From Bimastos eiseni (taxonomy: Eukaryota; Annelida; Clitellata; Crassiclitellata; Lumbricidae): a DNA stretch of 64,000 bases. The notes beneath the pieces were generated by a model, which was not told where the DNA came from, did not search any database, and saw only the letters and a list, made by a program, of their open reading frames with translations. The stretch lies in assembly GCA_959347315.1 (NCBI GenBank), contig OY365817.1, positions 28,987,364 to 29,051,363 on the forward strand, read 5' to 3'. Made by a program: the position numbers and the translations under genes. Shown piece by piece: positions 31,953-43,420 of this stretch (its first letter is position 1; the number at the start of each line of letters is the position of its first letter).

Positions 31953-32640
31953 TTCTAACAGCGCTTTTGAAAGGCTAACAACTAATATAGCAACAATAAA
32001 AGGCATTTGAAAGGTGTTTCGACAAACACAGATATAGGAGCTGGATATTATTTGCTAACAGGATATTCACCTGTTCTATCCAACGAATTAACAATATTTT
32101 ATACCTTAAGAAATCACTTCCAAATTAGTTTATCTTTCTTTTTAAAATGCAATTCTATTCTAATCTTAATACTCATTATCTCTTTTAACCTCCTCGTTTC
32201 TATCACCTATCGGACAGAGTGATCATTTATTAGTCATTGGATCAGACATTTAAAGCTGAAAGTCAATGACGTGCGCTCATTTAGACACCTTTGATTACAG
32301 ACCTCACTCCAACATAAGAGCCATCAATTACATCTATCTGTAGTCTTTTGATGTCCATTAAAACACGAATTGTTGTCGCCCAATATTACCGAGAATCACC
32401 AAATATTTCGTACCCCCAAATTGTTTTGTTTTTCCTCTTAATTAAATGTCAACATCAACGGTTCGTTAAATCGAGACAATTAACGCTGACCAACACTGAC
32501 AAATGTTTTTACAGGCATGAAATATTGTGTAAAAGTTTCACGTCAATAATGTGCCTTATATTAAAGTGAGGTCTATAATTAAAGGTTTCTAAGTGAACGA
32601 AATGAATGTCGTGAAACATCGGCAATTAGATTTTCATCTA
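31953..32640. other. No gene recognised
   Basis: AT-rich sequence with short open frames (32007-32222, 32348-32569) that lack domains. Confidence 0.4.
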
Positions 32641-33010
32641 TTATATTTCAATCACATCCTTTACCATTTTCATCCAAAGCAACTGCATAATTGCATTCAA
32701 AACTAACGAGAGCTGACCCAAAAACCATCTGCAAGAAAAGAAAAGAGATTTAAATCGAATGCGGGCTATGAGCGGAAGCCAGTGTAAGTGCTTAGTCATG
32801 AATGTCGAAGGATGTGAGAAGTGAGGAAGACGGGCAATCAGACGGATAGTTGCATTCAGCACAGACTGCTGCATTAAAAGAACGAAGCTGCAAAGAGACA
32901 AGGCGCTCCAAGGTCTTTGAAAGACAAGATTTTATACGTCTGGATCAAAATTCACGCATCTGAGAAAAGAAAGACAGAAGGCCTTCAGAGAGCGATCGGT
33001 TTAATAAGTT
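32641..33010 (-). mobile_element. LINE reverse-transcriptase C-terminal fragment
   Basis: The minus frame contains QQSVLNATIRLIARLPHFSH then LHWLPLIARIRFKSL, the well-known QxxxNxxxRLI ... LHWLPVxxRIxFK motif downstream of the RT domain in CR1/L2-like LINEs. Degenerate and truncated on both sides. Confidence 0.75.
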
Positions 33011-33099
33011 CAGTAAAAACGCATTCATTAATAATTTTGAACTCCCGCAAATCATTGCACATATGTTGTAGGTAATAGAAATGCTGACAGGACGCTGCG

Positions 33100-33300
33100 C
33101 TCTGCCTAACAGGGTCCTCATGTCCCTTTCCCTCGGAATTCTACGATCCAGAGTATCGTGCTTTTCGGTAATGGGTCAGACTGCTTGGAATATTTTATTC
33201 CACTTTGAAATCTGTTTTATTTGGCTGAGGTTGGACCGAGAGTGCCTCTGAGTAGATTTCTTGAATAGGCGCTATATCAAGTTCCGTTGATTGATTGAAG
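33100..33300 (+). mobile_element. LINE 3' end, + strand
   Basis: The + frame reads FSVMGQTAWN (GPxxWNxLP-type motif). Next come GACCGAGAGTGCCTCTGAGT and TTGAATAGGCGCTATATCAA, then a GATTGATTGA tail. Faces the minus-strand fragment at 32641. Confidence 0.65.
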
Positions 33301-33459
33301 ATAGGACATGCGGTCTCTAGATGACGTGATAGGTCTCATTGGTACAATTGGATTATTCATGAACATAAGACTTGATCGATCTGCAACTAGCATAGGACGG
33401 ATGATAGGCCTTTCAAAGGTATTTAGATGGGAATCGAGGGAGATGACACACAGAGTTAG

Positions 33460-33540
33460 AGTCTAACGGCATCGTGTGATAAACAAATAACATTAGCTCA
33501 TCCCTCCTTCTTGATGTCATATTGCGAACTGTAGCAGTGT
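33460..33540 (-). repeat. Interspersed repeat R1, copy 15 (degenerate)
   Basis: GTCTAACGGCATCGTGTGAT then AACATTAGCTCATCCCTCC. Confidence 0.45.
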
Positions 33541-33689
33541 TTCAATAGTTCAATAGTTATCCAAGCTCTCTTTTAAACACCTTTAAAACGCTTATCCTTT
33601 GTGCCATATTAGTTTTACTGTGAATTGGAAAGTAATATGTTGTCAACCAATCTTCCTGCCTTTAATATCGTCTCGAAGATTTTTATTTT

Positions 33690-33845
33690 GAAGGTATTTA
33701 TAAAACGCATGTACAAGTACGGATATTGATCGTATCGCATTGTAACTAGAAAGAGGATTTTGTAGTAGATAAGCGCAGTGACAGAAAGCCAGTGCAAGAC
33801 CTCAAGCTTATATGTAGAGATATGTGGGAGTAGAATTATGAGCCC
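33690..33845 (-). mobile_element. LINE reverse-transcriptase C-terminal fragment, second
   Basis: The minus frame contains LPHISTYKLEVLHWLSVTAL then IYYKILFLV, matching the LHWLPVxxRIxYKIL motif. An (AT)n run lies at its 5' side. Confidence 0.6.

Positions 33846-33846
<1 letters not shown>

Positions 33847-33874
<28 letters not shown>
33847..33874. repeat. (AT)n microsatellite
   Basis: About 13 AT units. Confidence 0.9.
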
Positions 33875-33876
<2 letters not shown>

Positions 33877-34004
33877 CTATACACACTGTATATTTCATGA
33901 CAACATCTGCCGCTAACGTCATATGATTGGTATCTTACGTTGTAAATTTGCAAACAGCATTCACATTTAACCTATACATGTACATGTAGCTATCATCAGT
34001 CGTA

Positions 34005-34080
34005 CCTGGGTTGGAAGCGCTTTTAAATAGGTCAACAAGTGGCGCTATACAAATGCCATGACCGACCCTATGATTGTTTA
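34005..34080 (+). mobile_element. LINE/SINE 3' tail
   Basis: GGTCAACAAGTGGCGCTATA then CAAATGCC. Short and degenerate. Confidence 0.4.
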
Positions 34081-34384
34081 AGTAATGAACACATTGATTT
34101 TGAGTCTCAGTTTTATTCAAAGCGACAACGCACTATGTATATATTTTACGATTCATTTCTGTTCATTTCCAACATTTATGACAGAAATTCAGGTTGAATG
34201 TAGGAACGCTATTCGGTCTGAATAGACACGATCACCATTAAGAAACTTGATGTCTCAGTTTATTTTTCGGCTCTGACAACAACTGTAGATTTATGCAGTT
34301 CGTTCCACTCCCTTTTAAAGCACAGAATAGCCGAATAAATAATATAAAATAGTAAATTTTCCAATATTAACACTACTATCGTAA

Positions 34385-34430
34385 CTCCGCTGCTGTTCGT
34401 CCCCTTACAGTGCCAGTCTTAAGCCACTTA
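34385..34430 (+). repeat. Interspersed repeat R1, copy 16 (fragment)
   Basis: CGCTGCTGTTCGTCCCCTTA then CAGTGCCAGTCTTAAGCC. Confidence 0.45.
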
Positions 34431-34807
34431 AACTATGCCGAACATCTTTAAATGGATATGTTTAATGCCGCGAAATAAGTAATCTAACTGACTTTATTAG
34501 TTAGGTCGTTAATACAATGGTAGGACAATTGCTATGGAATCCTAAACGTGGTAAAGAAGCAATCGAAATTCCTTTAAAAAATAATAATTAAATAATAATA
34601 ATGATGATATTAATGACAATAACCACAATAATTTCCACGAATCTTTCTCATCATCATCGTTCTTGCGTTTGTTGTTTCATTTGGTGTAGAATTGGCTCTG
34701 CATCTAATTGATACTCAGCCCAAATGTAACACAGCTTCCGACTCCCATTAATACTTATCAGCCACAACAACACTGACAACAGCAATTGCAATAGCAATAT
34801 CGTGACA

Positions 34808-35130
34808 TGTACTACGTCATCCTCCCACCATCCTCGTCATTCTCTTCTTCCCCTTCTTCCTCCTCTTACCATCCATCAATTCCTAATATTTCTCCTATTC
34901 CTCTTCCACCTATCATACACATATTCATAATCGCTCTCCTCCTCCCACTATCCTCCTACCTCCTCTTCCTCGGTCCATCTTCTTCTCCCTTCTCCTTCTG
35001 CTCCTCTCGCATCAATTTCCCCACTGTCCTCCCCTTCCTCTTCCTATTCTTTCCCATCCACCCACTCAACTTCCTCCCACCATCCTCCTCTTCCTTCCTT
35101 TCATCGTCCTCCTCTAGTCCCTCATCTGTG
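34808..35130 (+). repeat. (TCC/TTC)n pyrimidine-rich DNA
   Basis: Mixed CCTCC, TTCTTCC and CCACCATCC units. Shadow ORFs on both strands are not coding. Confidence 0.85.
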
Positions 35131-35284
35131 AGGATCGTCATCTCTGACCTTCGGCGCTGATGAATTTCGTACAAGCGGCGCCTTTACCAATTGATTCGAC
35201 AATATCAACAACTTCCTCCAGTGTCGGAACAATCTCACCGGACTGCGTAAGCATTCAAGCCACATCAGTCATGTTAGCTGACGT

Positions 35285-35360
35285 CCTTATTTAATCATTC
35301 CTTCATTTTTATAGCGCAGCGTTTTAATAGGGAATGTCGGACCGAGAGTTTGATTGAAGG
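35285..35360 (-). mobile_element. LINE/SINE 3' tail, minus strand
   Basis: On the minus strand: CTCTCGGTCCGACATTCCCT then AAACGCTGCGCTATAAAAAT and GAAGGAATGATT. Confidence 0.5.
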
Positions 35361-35480
35361 CGAAGAAGAAGCGCTTAGGTAAAAGAGAAAACGTAAACAA
35401 CATTTTCTTTTAATTTGATCGACCGCAAAACCAAAGATCCTTCTTATCGCATTGAGTCTTTGTCGATCAACTGTAACAAC

Positions 35481-35550
35481 TACTGCTCGCACTTTGGTAG
35501 TGCCAGTGCAAATCCTAGATGAATGAGTAGGGGCGCTTAATCATATCCGA
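35481..35550 (+). repeat. Interspersed repeat R1, copy 17 (partial)
   Basis: TGCTCGCACTTTGGTAGTGC then CAGTGCAAATCCTAGATGAA. Confidence 0.6.
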
Positions 35551-36111
35551 CGGGTCGTCCAGAGATCGCTGTCTAGTGAAGGTCTAAGACTGCATGGTTG
35601 CCAGAAAGACCACAGACTGCAGGCAGGGCAATAAGCAACCGTGGATTATTTTACCACGCTATTCATTACAAAATGCAATACAATACTAGACTAGACTAGG
35701 CAATGCAATGTTATTCTACACAAAACTCCGTGGCAAAGAGCTTCGATCATTTGACGTTAAGTTCTAGTTTTATAAAAGATTAAATCAATCGAAATTAGAC
35801 TTAACTGACTTGGTGATAATTTCTGTGTTCTATCTCCTTTTAACATAATATATGTTTGACTGTAGTATAAATTATATTCTAAAGCGTGTTGTAACTCTTA
35901 CTGTACCCGGTGCGATTGTATTGACTCCGGAATCATGATGATTACGACGATGGGCTGCGTAAGAGTCGTCAACTCAGAAACAGAGTAAAGAGAGAAGTCT
36001 AATGAATTGGCGAAAACAAGATCCACAATCACCACGTCATTAGGACACAACGTCATCTCTAACGATTTATTAGCTCACTTATCACGCTGACTGATTGAAT
36101 TACTCTCTCGC

Positions 36112-36286
36112 TCTGTCTGTCTGTCTGTCTGGCTGTCTGTCTGTCTCTCTCTTTATATATATACATATATATATATATCTAATATATATAATATATATAT
36201 TATATATACTATATTATATATATAATATATATATTATATATACATTATATATATATATTATATATATATATACTATATATATATAC
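36112..36286. repeat. (CTGT)n then AT-rich (TATA)n
   Basis: CTGTCTGTCTGG units, then about 130 bases of TATATA with AATA interruptions, directly abutting the TIR element. Confidence 0.9.
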
Positions 36287-36541
36287 TGTTTGAAATTATT
36301 AAATACCTCTTTTAAGCCGTCATCATCAGCTATATATACAAGTGATCTCAATAGACGTGTATTTTGCTTATTGGATGGATGGATCTAGAGATTAGCGACT
36401 GCTTTTGACAACAAAGGACGTTGCAGTCGACAGAAATTTGCTTGGAATATTGCAGCTCTACTGCAAGTTTTTTAACATGAGACCAAAGGTATATATAGCT
36501 GATAATCAAAGCATAAAAGAGGTATTTAATAATTTCAAACA
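36287..36541. mobile_element. MITE-like element with ~53-bp terminal inverted repeats
   Basis: Left TIR 36287-36339 runs TGTTTGAAATTATTAAATAC, CTCTTTTAAGCC, CAGCTATATATAC. Right TIR 36489-36541 is its reverse complement with few mismatches. The 150-base centre has no ORF. No target duplication is obvious because the left flank is TA-rich. Total length 255 bases. Confidence 0.8.
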
Positions 36542-36587
36542 ATTTTCGCATAGGATTCCATGCTTCAGTGAGTTTAACTAAAAGGAT

Positions 36588-36775
36588 TCATCACGAATAT
36601 ATCTTTTTCAAGATATCTACTTAGAGACGTTCTCTGAGCTGCATGGCCTTAATGATATTATGTGTCATTCCGACCAAACAAAAAACATCAATTGGCAAAA
36701 CAATGCACAGTAAGCTGGAGAGATTTGCCACGCAGTGGTGGGTCCACGCACACAGTGTATAAATTTCATGACCCT
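36588..36775 (-). mobile_element. Retroposon family T1, copy 1
   Basis: TTCAAGATATCTACTTAGAG, ATGCACAGTAAGCTGGAGAG and CAGTGGTGGGTCCACGCACA match 41630-41790 block by block. The 3' end (minus strand) carries the AGAGCGCCTCTGAGTAGAT and GCGCTATxTAAAT-type signature. Confidence 0.6.
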
Positions 36776-37345
36776 GTTAAGTTATAATTAGACCGAGATG
36801 ATAACATCGAAATAACGAGACCCATTTTTTTCAACATTACGAATTAAAATATCATTGATTGATAATGACGACTTTGTAATTCCATTTTAAAGCGGCTTTG
36901 ACCGCAGTAGTACTATACCTGAACTCTTTATTTGACCCAGATCTTAACCCGACCCAAATGTAGAATTATAATTACAATGTATATGACCTTTCTTATAGTT
37001 ATTCATTGTTCGTTTGTTTAATCACTTCAGCGACTCAAGTTTACTGAAGCTTGGTTAAGTTCACTGTAACAAAAAAATTAAGAAATTAGTACTTGACCAA
37101 GATAATTAACATTATTCAGGGCGTATGACATGCAATAAGTACTGATTTGTGTCTAGCAGATGGCCACATACATTCAAGTAAACGACTCACATACGACCTG
37201 CAATAAATGAGCTCACTTAGACACCTTTAGTTATGCATCTTAGTTTAATGCAAGAAACACCAATAATGAAACACAGCTAGATTCAGCCACATATAAAGTA
37301 GACCTAAGATTTTGACAACAATGGATTTAAAGCAAATAAAAAACA

Positions 37346-37452
37346 TATATAATATATCATACATACATGCATACATGCATACATACGTACAAACATACAT
37401 ACATACATACATGCATAAATACATCCATACACATATACATACCTACATAACC
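37346..37452. repeat. (CATA)n array at the LINE 3' end
   Basis: CATACATGCATACATACGTA and variants. On the minus strand this is the (TATG)n tail directly after the LINE 3' UTR. Confidence 0.85.
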
Positions 37453-38672
37453 ATAACCATGTGTTTTATTGTACCAAACATAAACATAGACAATTATCAT
37501 TTTAGAACACCCTTACTAAAAGTTCACGGCAGGTTAAATACACATAAGATAAAATAAAGTAAACTAACTTAACTAGCTAACTAAAAGAACAAGTGTGACA
37601 TACAGAGAGTGCAGAAGATGTTATCACACAAAATTAGAAAACAGGTAATCTTCAAGTTTGGATTTGAAAAGATGGTAGCTTCTAACACCACGTATTTCAA
37701 CAGAGGTTTGATTCCAAGCAATTGGGCCAGCACATTTGATGGAAAATCTTCTTGTATTGGTACTACCAAAAACAGGTCTATAATTTTGAGAGGAGCGTAG
37801 GCTGTAAGGATTAACAGTGGAAGTAAGGGTAAAGTAGTTCCTAAAAACAGAGGGCAACTGATTGCTGGTGTATCTATACATGAACTCGTTTAATTGCAGA
37901 AGTGTTATTTGGTCAAACCTAGGTATTAGAAGCTGACTGAAAATGTGGTCTATGTTGTGGAGGTAAGACAGGCCAGTGATCATGCGCATTGCCTTTCTTT
38001 GCAGAGTGTGTAGTCTATTTAGTCTGGATTGGTAGTTAGATGCCCAAATTAGATTGCAGTATGGTATGTATGGATGAATCATAGTGAAGTATAAGTTAGT
38101 TCGGATGTTTGCAGGTAACAAGTAGGCAATTCTTGACAAGATTCCTATATTTTTTGCTATTTTTAGTGAAATATTCACAATATGGTCATTCCATGTGAGA
38201 GATTGATCAATATATATATACCAAGAAATTTAGCAGATTTAACTTTGGATATGGGGATGTCGTTAATAAGCAAATCTTCAGTTATATTGGGTAAACGTTT
38301 GCGATGTGAGCAAAAGAGTATATAGTTGGTTTTAGAAATATTTAGTGATAACTTATTCGAAATAAACCAGTCATTCACATGGGACAATTCCTGATTCATG
38401 AGCTGGAATAATTTTTCATAAGATTCATGTGAGGCAAAAATATTGGTGTCATCTGCAAAGAGGAAGAAATTTAGTAAGGAGGAGGCATTGGGCAGATCAT
38501 TTATGAAAAGAAGGAATAACAATGGGCCAAGGATTGACCCCTGTGGGACTCCATACCTAACAAGTTTTAACGTCGACAAGAAACCATTACATTGCGCTTG
38601 TTGGTACCTGTTTTGTAGATAACTACGGAACCATTCAAGAGCCACTCCACGCACGCCCAAGTTTTCAAGTTT
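37453..38672 (-). mobile_element. 5'-truncated LINE with reverse transcriptase, frameshifted
   Basis: Minus-strand non-LTR retrotransposon. The upstream part (from 38672) reads LENLGVRGVALEWFRSYLQN, YGVPQGSILGPLLF and the catalytic FADDTNIF motif, then LSLNISKTNY. The downstream frame (38178-37624) carries AKNIGILSRIAYLLP, IHPYIPYCNLIWASNY, LQRKAMRMITGL and a GPIAWN terminal motif. The frame changes in a TATATATA run near 38210, so the copy is inactive. The N-terminal endonuclease and first RT motifs are absent. Jockey/CR1/L2-like by motif. AATAAA occurs in the 3' UTR near the CATA tail. Confidence 0.85.
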
Positions 38673-38886
38673 AATACATACATACATACATACATACATA
38701 CATACATACATACATACATACATACATACATACGTACGTACGTACGTACGTTTAATACATACATACATACATACATACATACATACATACATACATACAT
38801 ACATACATACATACGTACGTACGTACGTACGTACGTACGTACGTACGTACGTACATACATACATACATACATACATACATGCATGC
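38673..38886. repeat. (CATA)n/(CGTA)n array at the LINE 5' border
   Basis: Blocks of CATA and CGTA alternate, with GTTTAATACATACA appearing twice 80 bases apart. All-frame Tyr/Val/Cys/Met shadow ORFs result. Confidence 0.9.
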
Positions 38887-40092
38887 AAAACAGACCAACG
38901 CACACAATCTGTTAACTCACGCATATATAAATGAATATTCACGCCTCTCTATTAATTACTCTGATGTCATAACGCCACAAATCACCGCGAATATATCACA
39001 ATGTGACGTCATTGCGGTCTTCATTAGCAACGGATCGTCTGCGTAGGCGAATCTATGAGATTTACGACATATGGGTCGTCAGATGCCGAAAGGTTGGAGG
39101 TCAACATTCGTTAGATTTCGATTGCATCGATTCAATTGACTTTTGTAGGATGCGCGCAATACGATCGGATATTTTGACAGAGGAGTGAATTGAAAAGATT
39201 GACCGCCGAACTAGAGGTTGATTGCAGCCGATGTAGAAGCGCTGATTTATCAGAGAAATTTTGTTTCTATGGTAGCCACAAGATGTCGCTTTTAGAACCA
39301 GAATTATTAACTGAGACTGAATCATACACGACAAACTTTAGACAGCGCTGAAATTAGTTTCACAGACGTTATTATTGGCCTCATTTAAAAAACAAAAAAC
39401 CATATATTACATTTAACTCTTCGTAACCTAGTCATATCTTTAGTTTGATAGGAACTGTTCTAATAACTGTTCTAATTAGTTTTGATTAAAATTTATCAAA
39501 TTTAAATCTTATTTAATTAAGTCGATGTCAACGACCCCAGCGATGGAAGCTGCTTGATGTCGCTAAACGTTAACCGCTTCTATAGCATAGTAGAAACTTT
39601 AGGATATTTTGTTTAATGATCTATAATATCTATGTTGAATGGACTGCTTAGTGCTTAAATACAAATGAATGCCGTGTTTAAGATGTGCAGAGGCGGTATC
39701 ACGCGTTTCTTTGGGGAAGTGAGAAAATTTGATTAGAGAGATGGGTCCATCATTAAGGAGCGTGAAAAATATGAAAAAGATCTGAAAAAGACCGTCTTGC
39801 ATTCAACCTTATATTTTTGATTCAAGCGATGTTTGCATATCATGATTCCTGTGTGTTATACAACGCAAATAGCTGTTAAATGAAACTAACACTCAAAATA
39901 TGTTTGCCACACGATCAATGCAAACACGTATAATGATAAATTCATGTAAAGTTTTAATGTGAATGTATTTTTGCTGCTCTGTAAAATTGCAAATGTACGA
40001 TGTTTTATATGACGTCAGCGGCCATTGTTGTCATGAGATGTCAATAAACTGATGTTTAAAGCCTATTGCGTCAACTTAAACGGTTCCTAAAA

Positions 40093-40166
40093 AACTTTCA
40101 GTGTCAGTTCTAAGGCTGGTTAAAGGAGGGAGACAATGATCACAGTGTCGCTAAAATGAAACTACA
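40093..40166 (+). repeat. Interspersed repeat R1, copy 18 (shortened)
   Basis: TTTCAGTGTCAGTTCTAAGG, TTAAAGGAGGGAGACAATGA, TCACAGTGTCGCTAAAATG. The middle is deleted. Confidence 0.6.
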
Positions 40167-40456
40167 ATATGCAAAGAATATAAATTTAATTATTTATAGC
40201 TATTGATACTGGTAAAATAATGATGAACATGGTGGCAATGGCAGCTATGAAGTTAATGATAATTACAATGATGATTTTAATATAACCGAATTGCTGGACT
40301 TCATATGCAATTAATACATGTAGCTGTCAGTTAATAATGCTATTGCTGTAGAAATTGTTGCTGCCCTTAGACAACATTAAAACATACCGACAGACGCCTT
40401 AAATAAATCGATCACTTAACGAAGAAAGAATAATTTCTTGGATTATAGTGGAGGCT

Positions 40457-40551
40457 GAAGTTTAACCACAGCATAACAAAGATCACTAGGTCGCCCTCCT
40501 CCTTTATGTAGACTTGAGACTGGCACTGATGGACTGCAAGCAGTGGAGGAG
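40457..40551 (-). repeat. Interspersed repeat R1, copy 19
   Basis: GAAGTTTAACCACAGCATAA, CAAAGATCACTAGGTCGCCC, GACTTGAGACTGGCACTG. Confidence 0.75.
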
Positions 40552-41604
40552 TTGTGAGCGAGTGAGAGAGCGAGCGAGTGAGTGAGTGGAGACCTTGAGC
40601 AAGTCCTTCGCTCACAATTGCTAATGATTATTCGACTACTTGACCTCACCCTTGCTTACGGTTGTGTGGGTGGTTTATAGACATCAATTAATCTTACTTA
40701 CGTGGGTAGACCTTCATTTTTCGTTTGGAATCTTTCTACTCTTTGTTCGCACAACTCTATTCAGATCCGATACTACTTTGGAGCGGACCCCAAAAGTGCG
40801 CGAAGTTCCTAGAATCCTCGAACAATCAAATAATGCGTGCATAATGTCCGCCTCTTCTCACTCGCTGCGACCTAGTCCGTGTTAATTGAGATTGTGATTT
40901 GTGAGAGCCACGAATGCAGGATAGTTGCACTGGGTCTGATAAGGCTCTTTTCGTTTTGTATAGACCATAGAGGGTTTTCAGTTTCCCGTTTGTACGGCAT
41001 ATCATGTTTGTATCGATGGAATTTTCGAATGAGAAAGTTCTGCTATTATAACAGATTTTTTTATTCCAATGGCCGTTGATGTCTTTAAAGATTATATTTT
41101 CTTTCAGTTCATTTTTAAGAGTTTCTTCTTTAGATTCATTTTCTCTTGATGTCGTTTTATTCGTGTCCAGCAACTTAGGTGTTTGCTGCGATGATATTAA
41201 AGTTAGGTGCCATCTCCTTGTGTTGCTGTCATAGGCCTATTTACTTGGAGAACGATCGTTGTAGACAGTTGCTTGTACGAATCTTTGAGGCAACAGTAGA
41301 GACAACCCTAGAGATAAACAGATGCACGGTCTCTAAATAATAATTATATTAAGCCTCGATGGCTTAATATAGTCATTAACATTAAATCAGATGGAAGGAG
41401 TTATTTCTGAAATGCACATCGATGTTTGCAACTAAGATGGTTTAATAAGAGCATACAATATAATACGAGAATAAGCATTTTAAAGATGTGCAATGGGTGC
41501 ATCAACAATTACAGATATCATAGCTGGATATACGTCATTAACTGATAGGTCATTCAAATATCCAGCGGTTCAACGACATTTTGTATTAACTTATTGCGCG
41601 CGTA

Positions 41605-41790
41605 ATAATAATTTATTCCCAATATTTACATAGCGCATCTGCAAGATATCTACTCAGAGGCGCTCTCTGCGCTGACTTTTATGATGCTAAATGTCACAGT
41701 GACCTAATAATAGCCATCAGAAAGCAAATAATGTGCACGGTGAGCTGAAAGAGTCACCAGTGGTGGGCCCACGCACAACGTGGTTTCAAC
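41605..41790 (-). mobile_element. Retroposon family T1, copy 2
   Basis: ATTTACATAGCGCATCTGCA, AGATATCTACTCAGAGGCGC, AGTGGTGGGCCCACGCACAA. Same order and spacing as 36588-36775. The minus-strand 3' end is TGCGCTATGTAAAT then an AAT-rich tail. Confidence 0.65.
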
Positions 41791-42995
41791 ACAATAGCAC
41801 ACAACCATAATCGCCCACCCAAAGACAACTCTCGACACGTGTATCTCCTCTGCATCAGATGATTGTATACAAATACATAGCCCTAACAGTTTGTTAAGCA
41901 ATTTTAGCAACTTTTATTATCAATAGCTCGTGGATGAATAGCAGTCAATCGTATATGGAATTACTGCGACGCAGTGTGTTTGTGTGTGTGTGCGAACAGA
42001 GTCTCTGTGCGTCACTCTATGTACGTATAATTTGAGTATATATCTAGGTTATCTCATCAAACATTATTCTGGTCACGTCTTTATCTGTCTGTTTGTCTAT
42101 CTCTATTTATGTCTTTGTATGTTTCCATACGCGTCTGTGTCTGTTTGTATGCCTGCATGTATATAAAAGCAACGTCTGACTTCTTTCCTCATAACAAATT
42201 ATGGCCCTGTATTCCGCGCACAAGAAACCTGTTCTTTTCACTTCCTTCATTAGCCGTGTCCGAATTTTCCTAAAAGAAATCATAAAATTGTCAATTGAAC
42301 GTGACCACTGGTCAACACGTGGTCAGTGCATTCATTAGGACACGCTCCGGTCATCGTTATGACCGGAAATGCTCCGATGACCAGGGCGCATTGCCTTCCA
42401 ATTTCCGCACGAACTCACATCGACGTGTCTACCTGAATAAGCTAGTCCCCGTGACTTCGGCTTGAGGGCACTACAGAAATGTCGAATTCAGAATATGATA
42501 AAATGCCAAGGCTGAGGATGTGTCATAAACTCTTGATTACTTATAGACACAACAAAGAACAAGCAAACTAGAACTGAAAATGCTTAAATAAGACGACTTC
42601 TAGAAATAGAACCAAATGACAAAACAACAAATCTGACTCTGACAAATGATTTCGTTTTTGAGACAAAAATTCCTAGGAATTGACAGAAGTAAAGACAACA
42701 AGTTAACACTACACAACAAAAGCAAAGCAATCATTCAACTCCAATATAATCATTTGTACAATTATCATCATAATTATTATTTCGCATTTATTTCACATGA
42801 ACGAGACAATCTGTAACTTCTTTAGCAGAGACCAAAACCCGCATACTCTCATCATCCTTAGCCGCAGGCAGAGGATAGGAAAAATAAAAAAATTTGTAGA
42901 CAAAACTAATAAGTCATTACTTTAACAAAGTTCCAACAAAACGAGTATGTTACATCTTTTGCAGCGATTTCAAACATCAACCATCAGCTGGATGC
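41791..42995. other. No gene recognised
   Basis: Includes a TGTGTGTG/CTGT-rich patch (41960-42170) and AT-rich DNA. No domain-bearing ORF. Confidence 0.4.
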
Positions 42996-43091
42996 GTTAC
43001 CATAGCAACACCGCATAACAACGATGGCATCACGAGAAACGTCATGGTTCAGAGCATTAACCAGTATCAGGCAACTTGTTTCCATGGCAAC
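42996..43091. promoter_or_regulatory. Two X-box (RFX) motifs, 82 bases apart
   Basis: GTTACCATAGCAAC at 42996-43009 matches the RFX X-box consensus exactly. GTTTCCATGGCAAC at 43078-43091 matches on at least one strand. They lie downstream of the zinc-finger gene. RFX factors regulate ciliary and neuronal genes in animals; a role here is inference. Confidence 0.4.
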
Positions 43092-43245
43092 TGTCTTGGT
43101 GACAACCGCATTTATAAGCCCCACCCCTTATCTACTCCTTCTACGTTAACTTAAATTAATTTACATCTTCTGGGTTGAAACCACCTCACTGCCCCACAGA
43201 GAAATTGGAAACCCAGTCTCTAACCACAAGCATGACGCCGTCGAA

Positions 43246-43420
43246 TGGTAGCCGTTGAGACATCCATTTTGATTATCAATAGGTGTCACCATGATGATGA
43301 TTCCTTTAATGGTAGCCACAGATATATCCAGCTTGTTTACCAATAAGCATTACCATGACGACGATGGTAGCCACGGAGACATTCAGTTTATTCACCACTA
43401 AGCGTTACCATGACGACGAC
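43246..43420 (+). repeat. Three tandem ~55-68-bp units overlapping the zinc-finger gene's stop
   Basis: Each unit runs ATGGTAGCC(A/G), ...GAGACAT or GATATAT, ...CAATAGG or CACTAAGCG, then TTACCATGACGACG. The last unit reaches the final codons (QSSSW-stop) of the minus-strand zinc-finger exon. Confidence 0.75.

Noticed and set aside
38175..38942. N-terminal Tyr/Val/Cys-rich extension of the LINE frame
   Set aside because: Translation of the CATA/CGTA array. Retroelement protein begins only near 38672.
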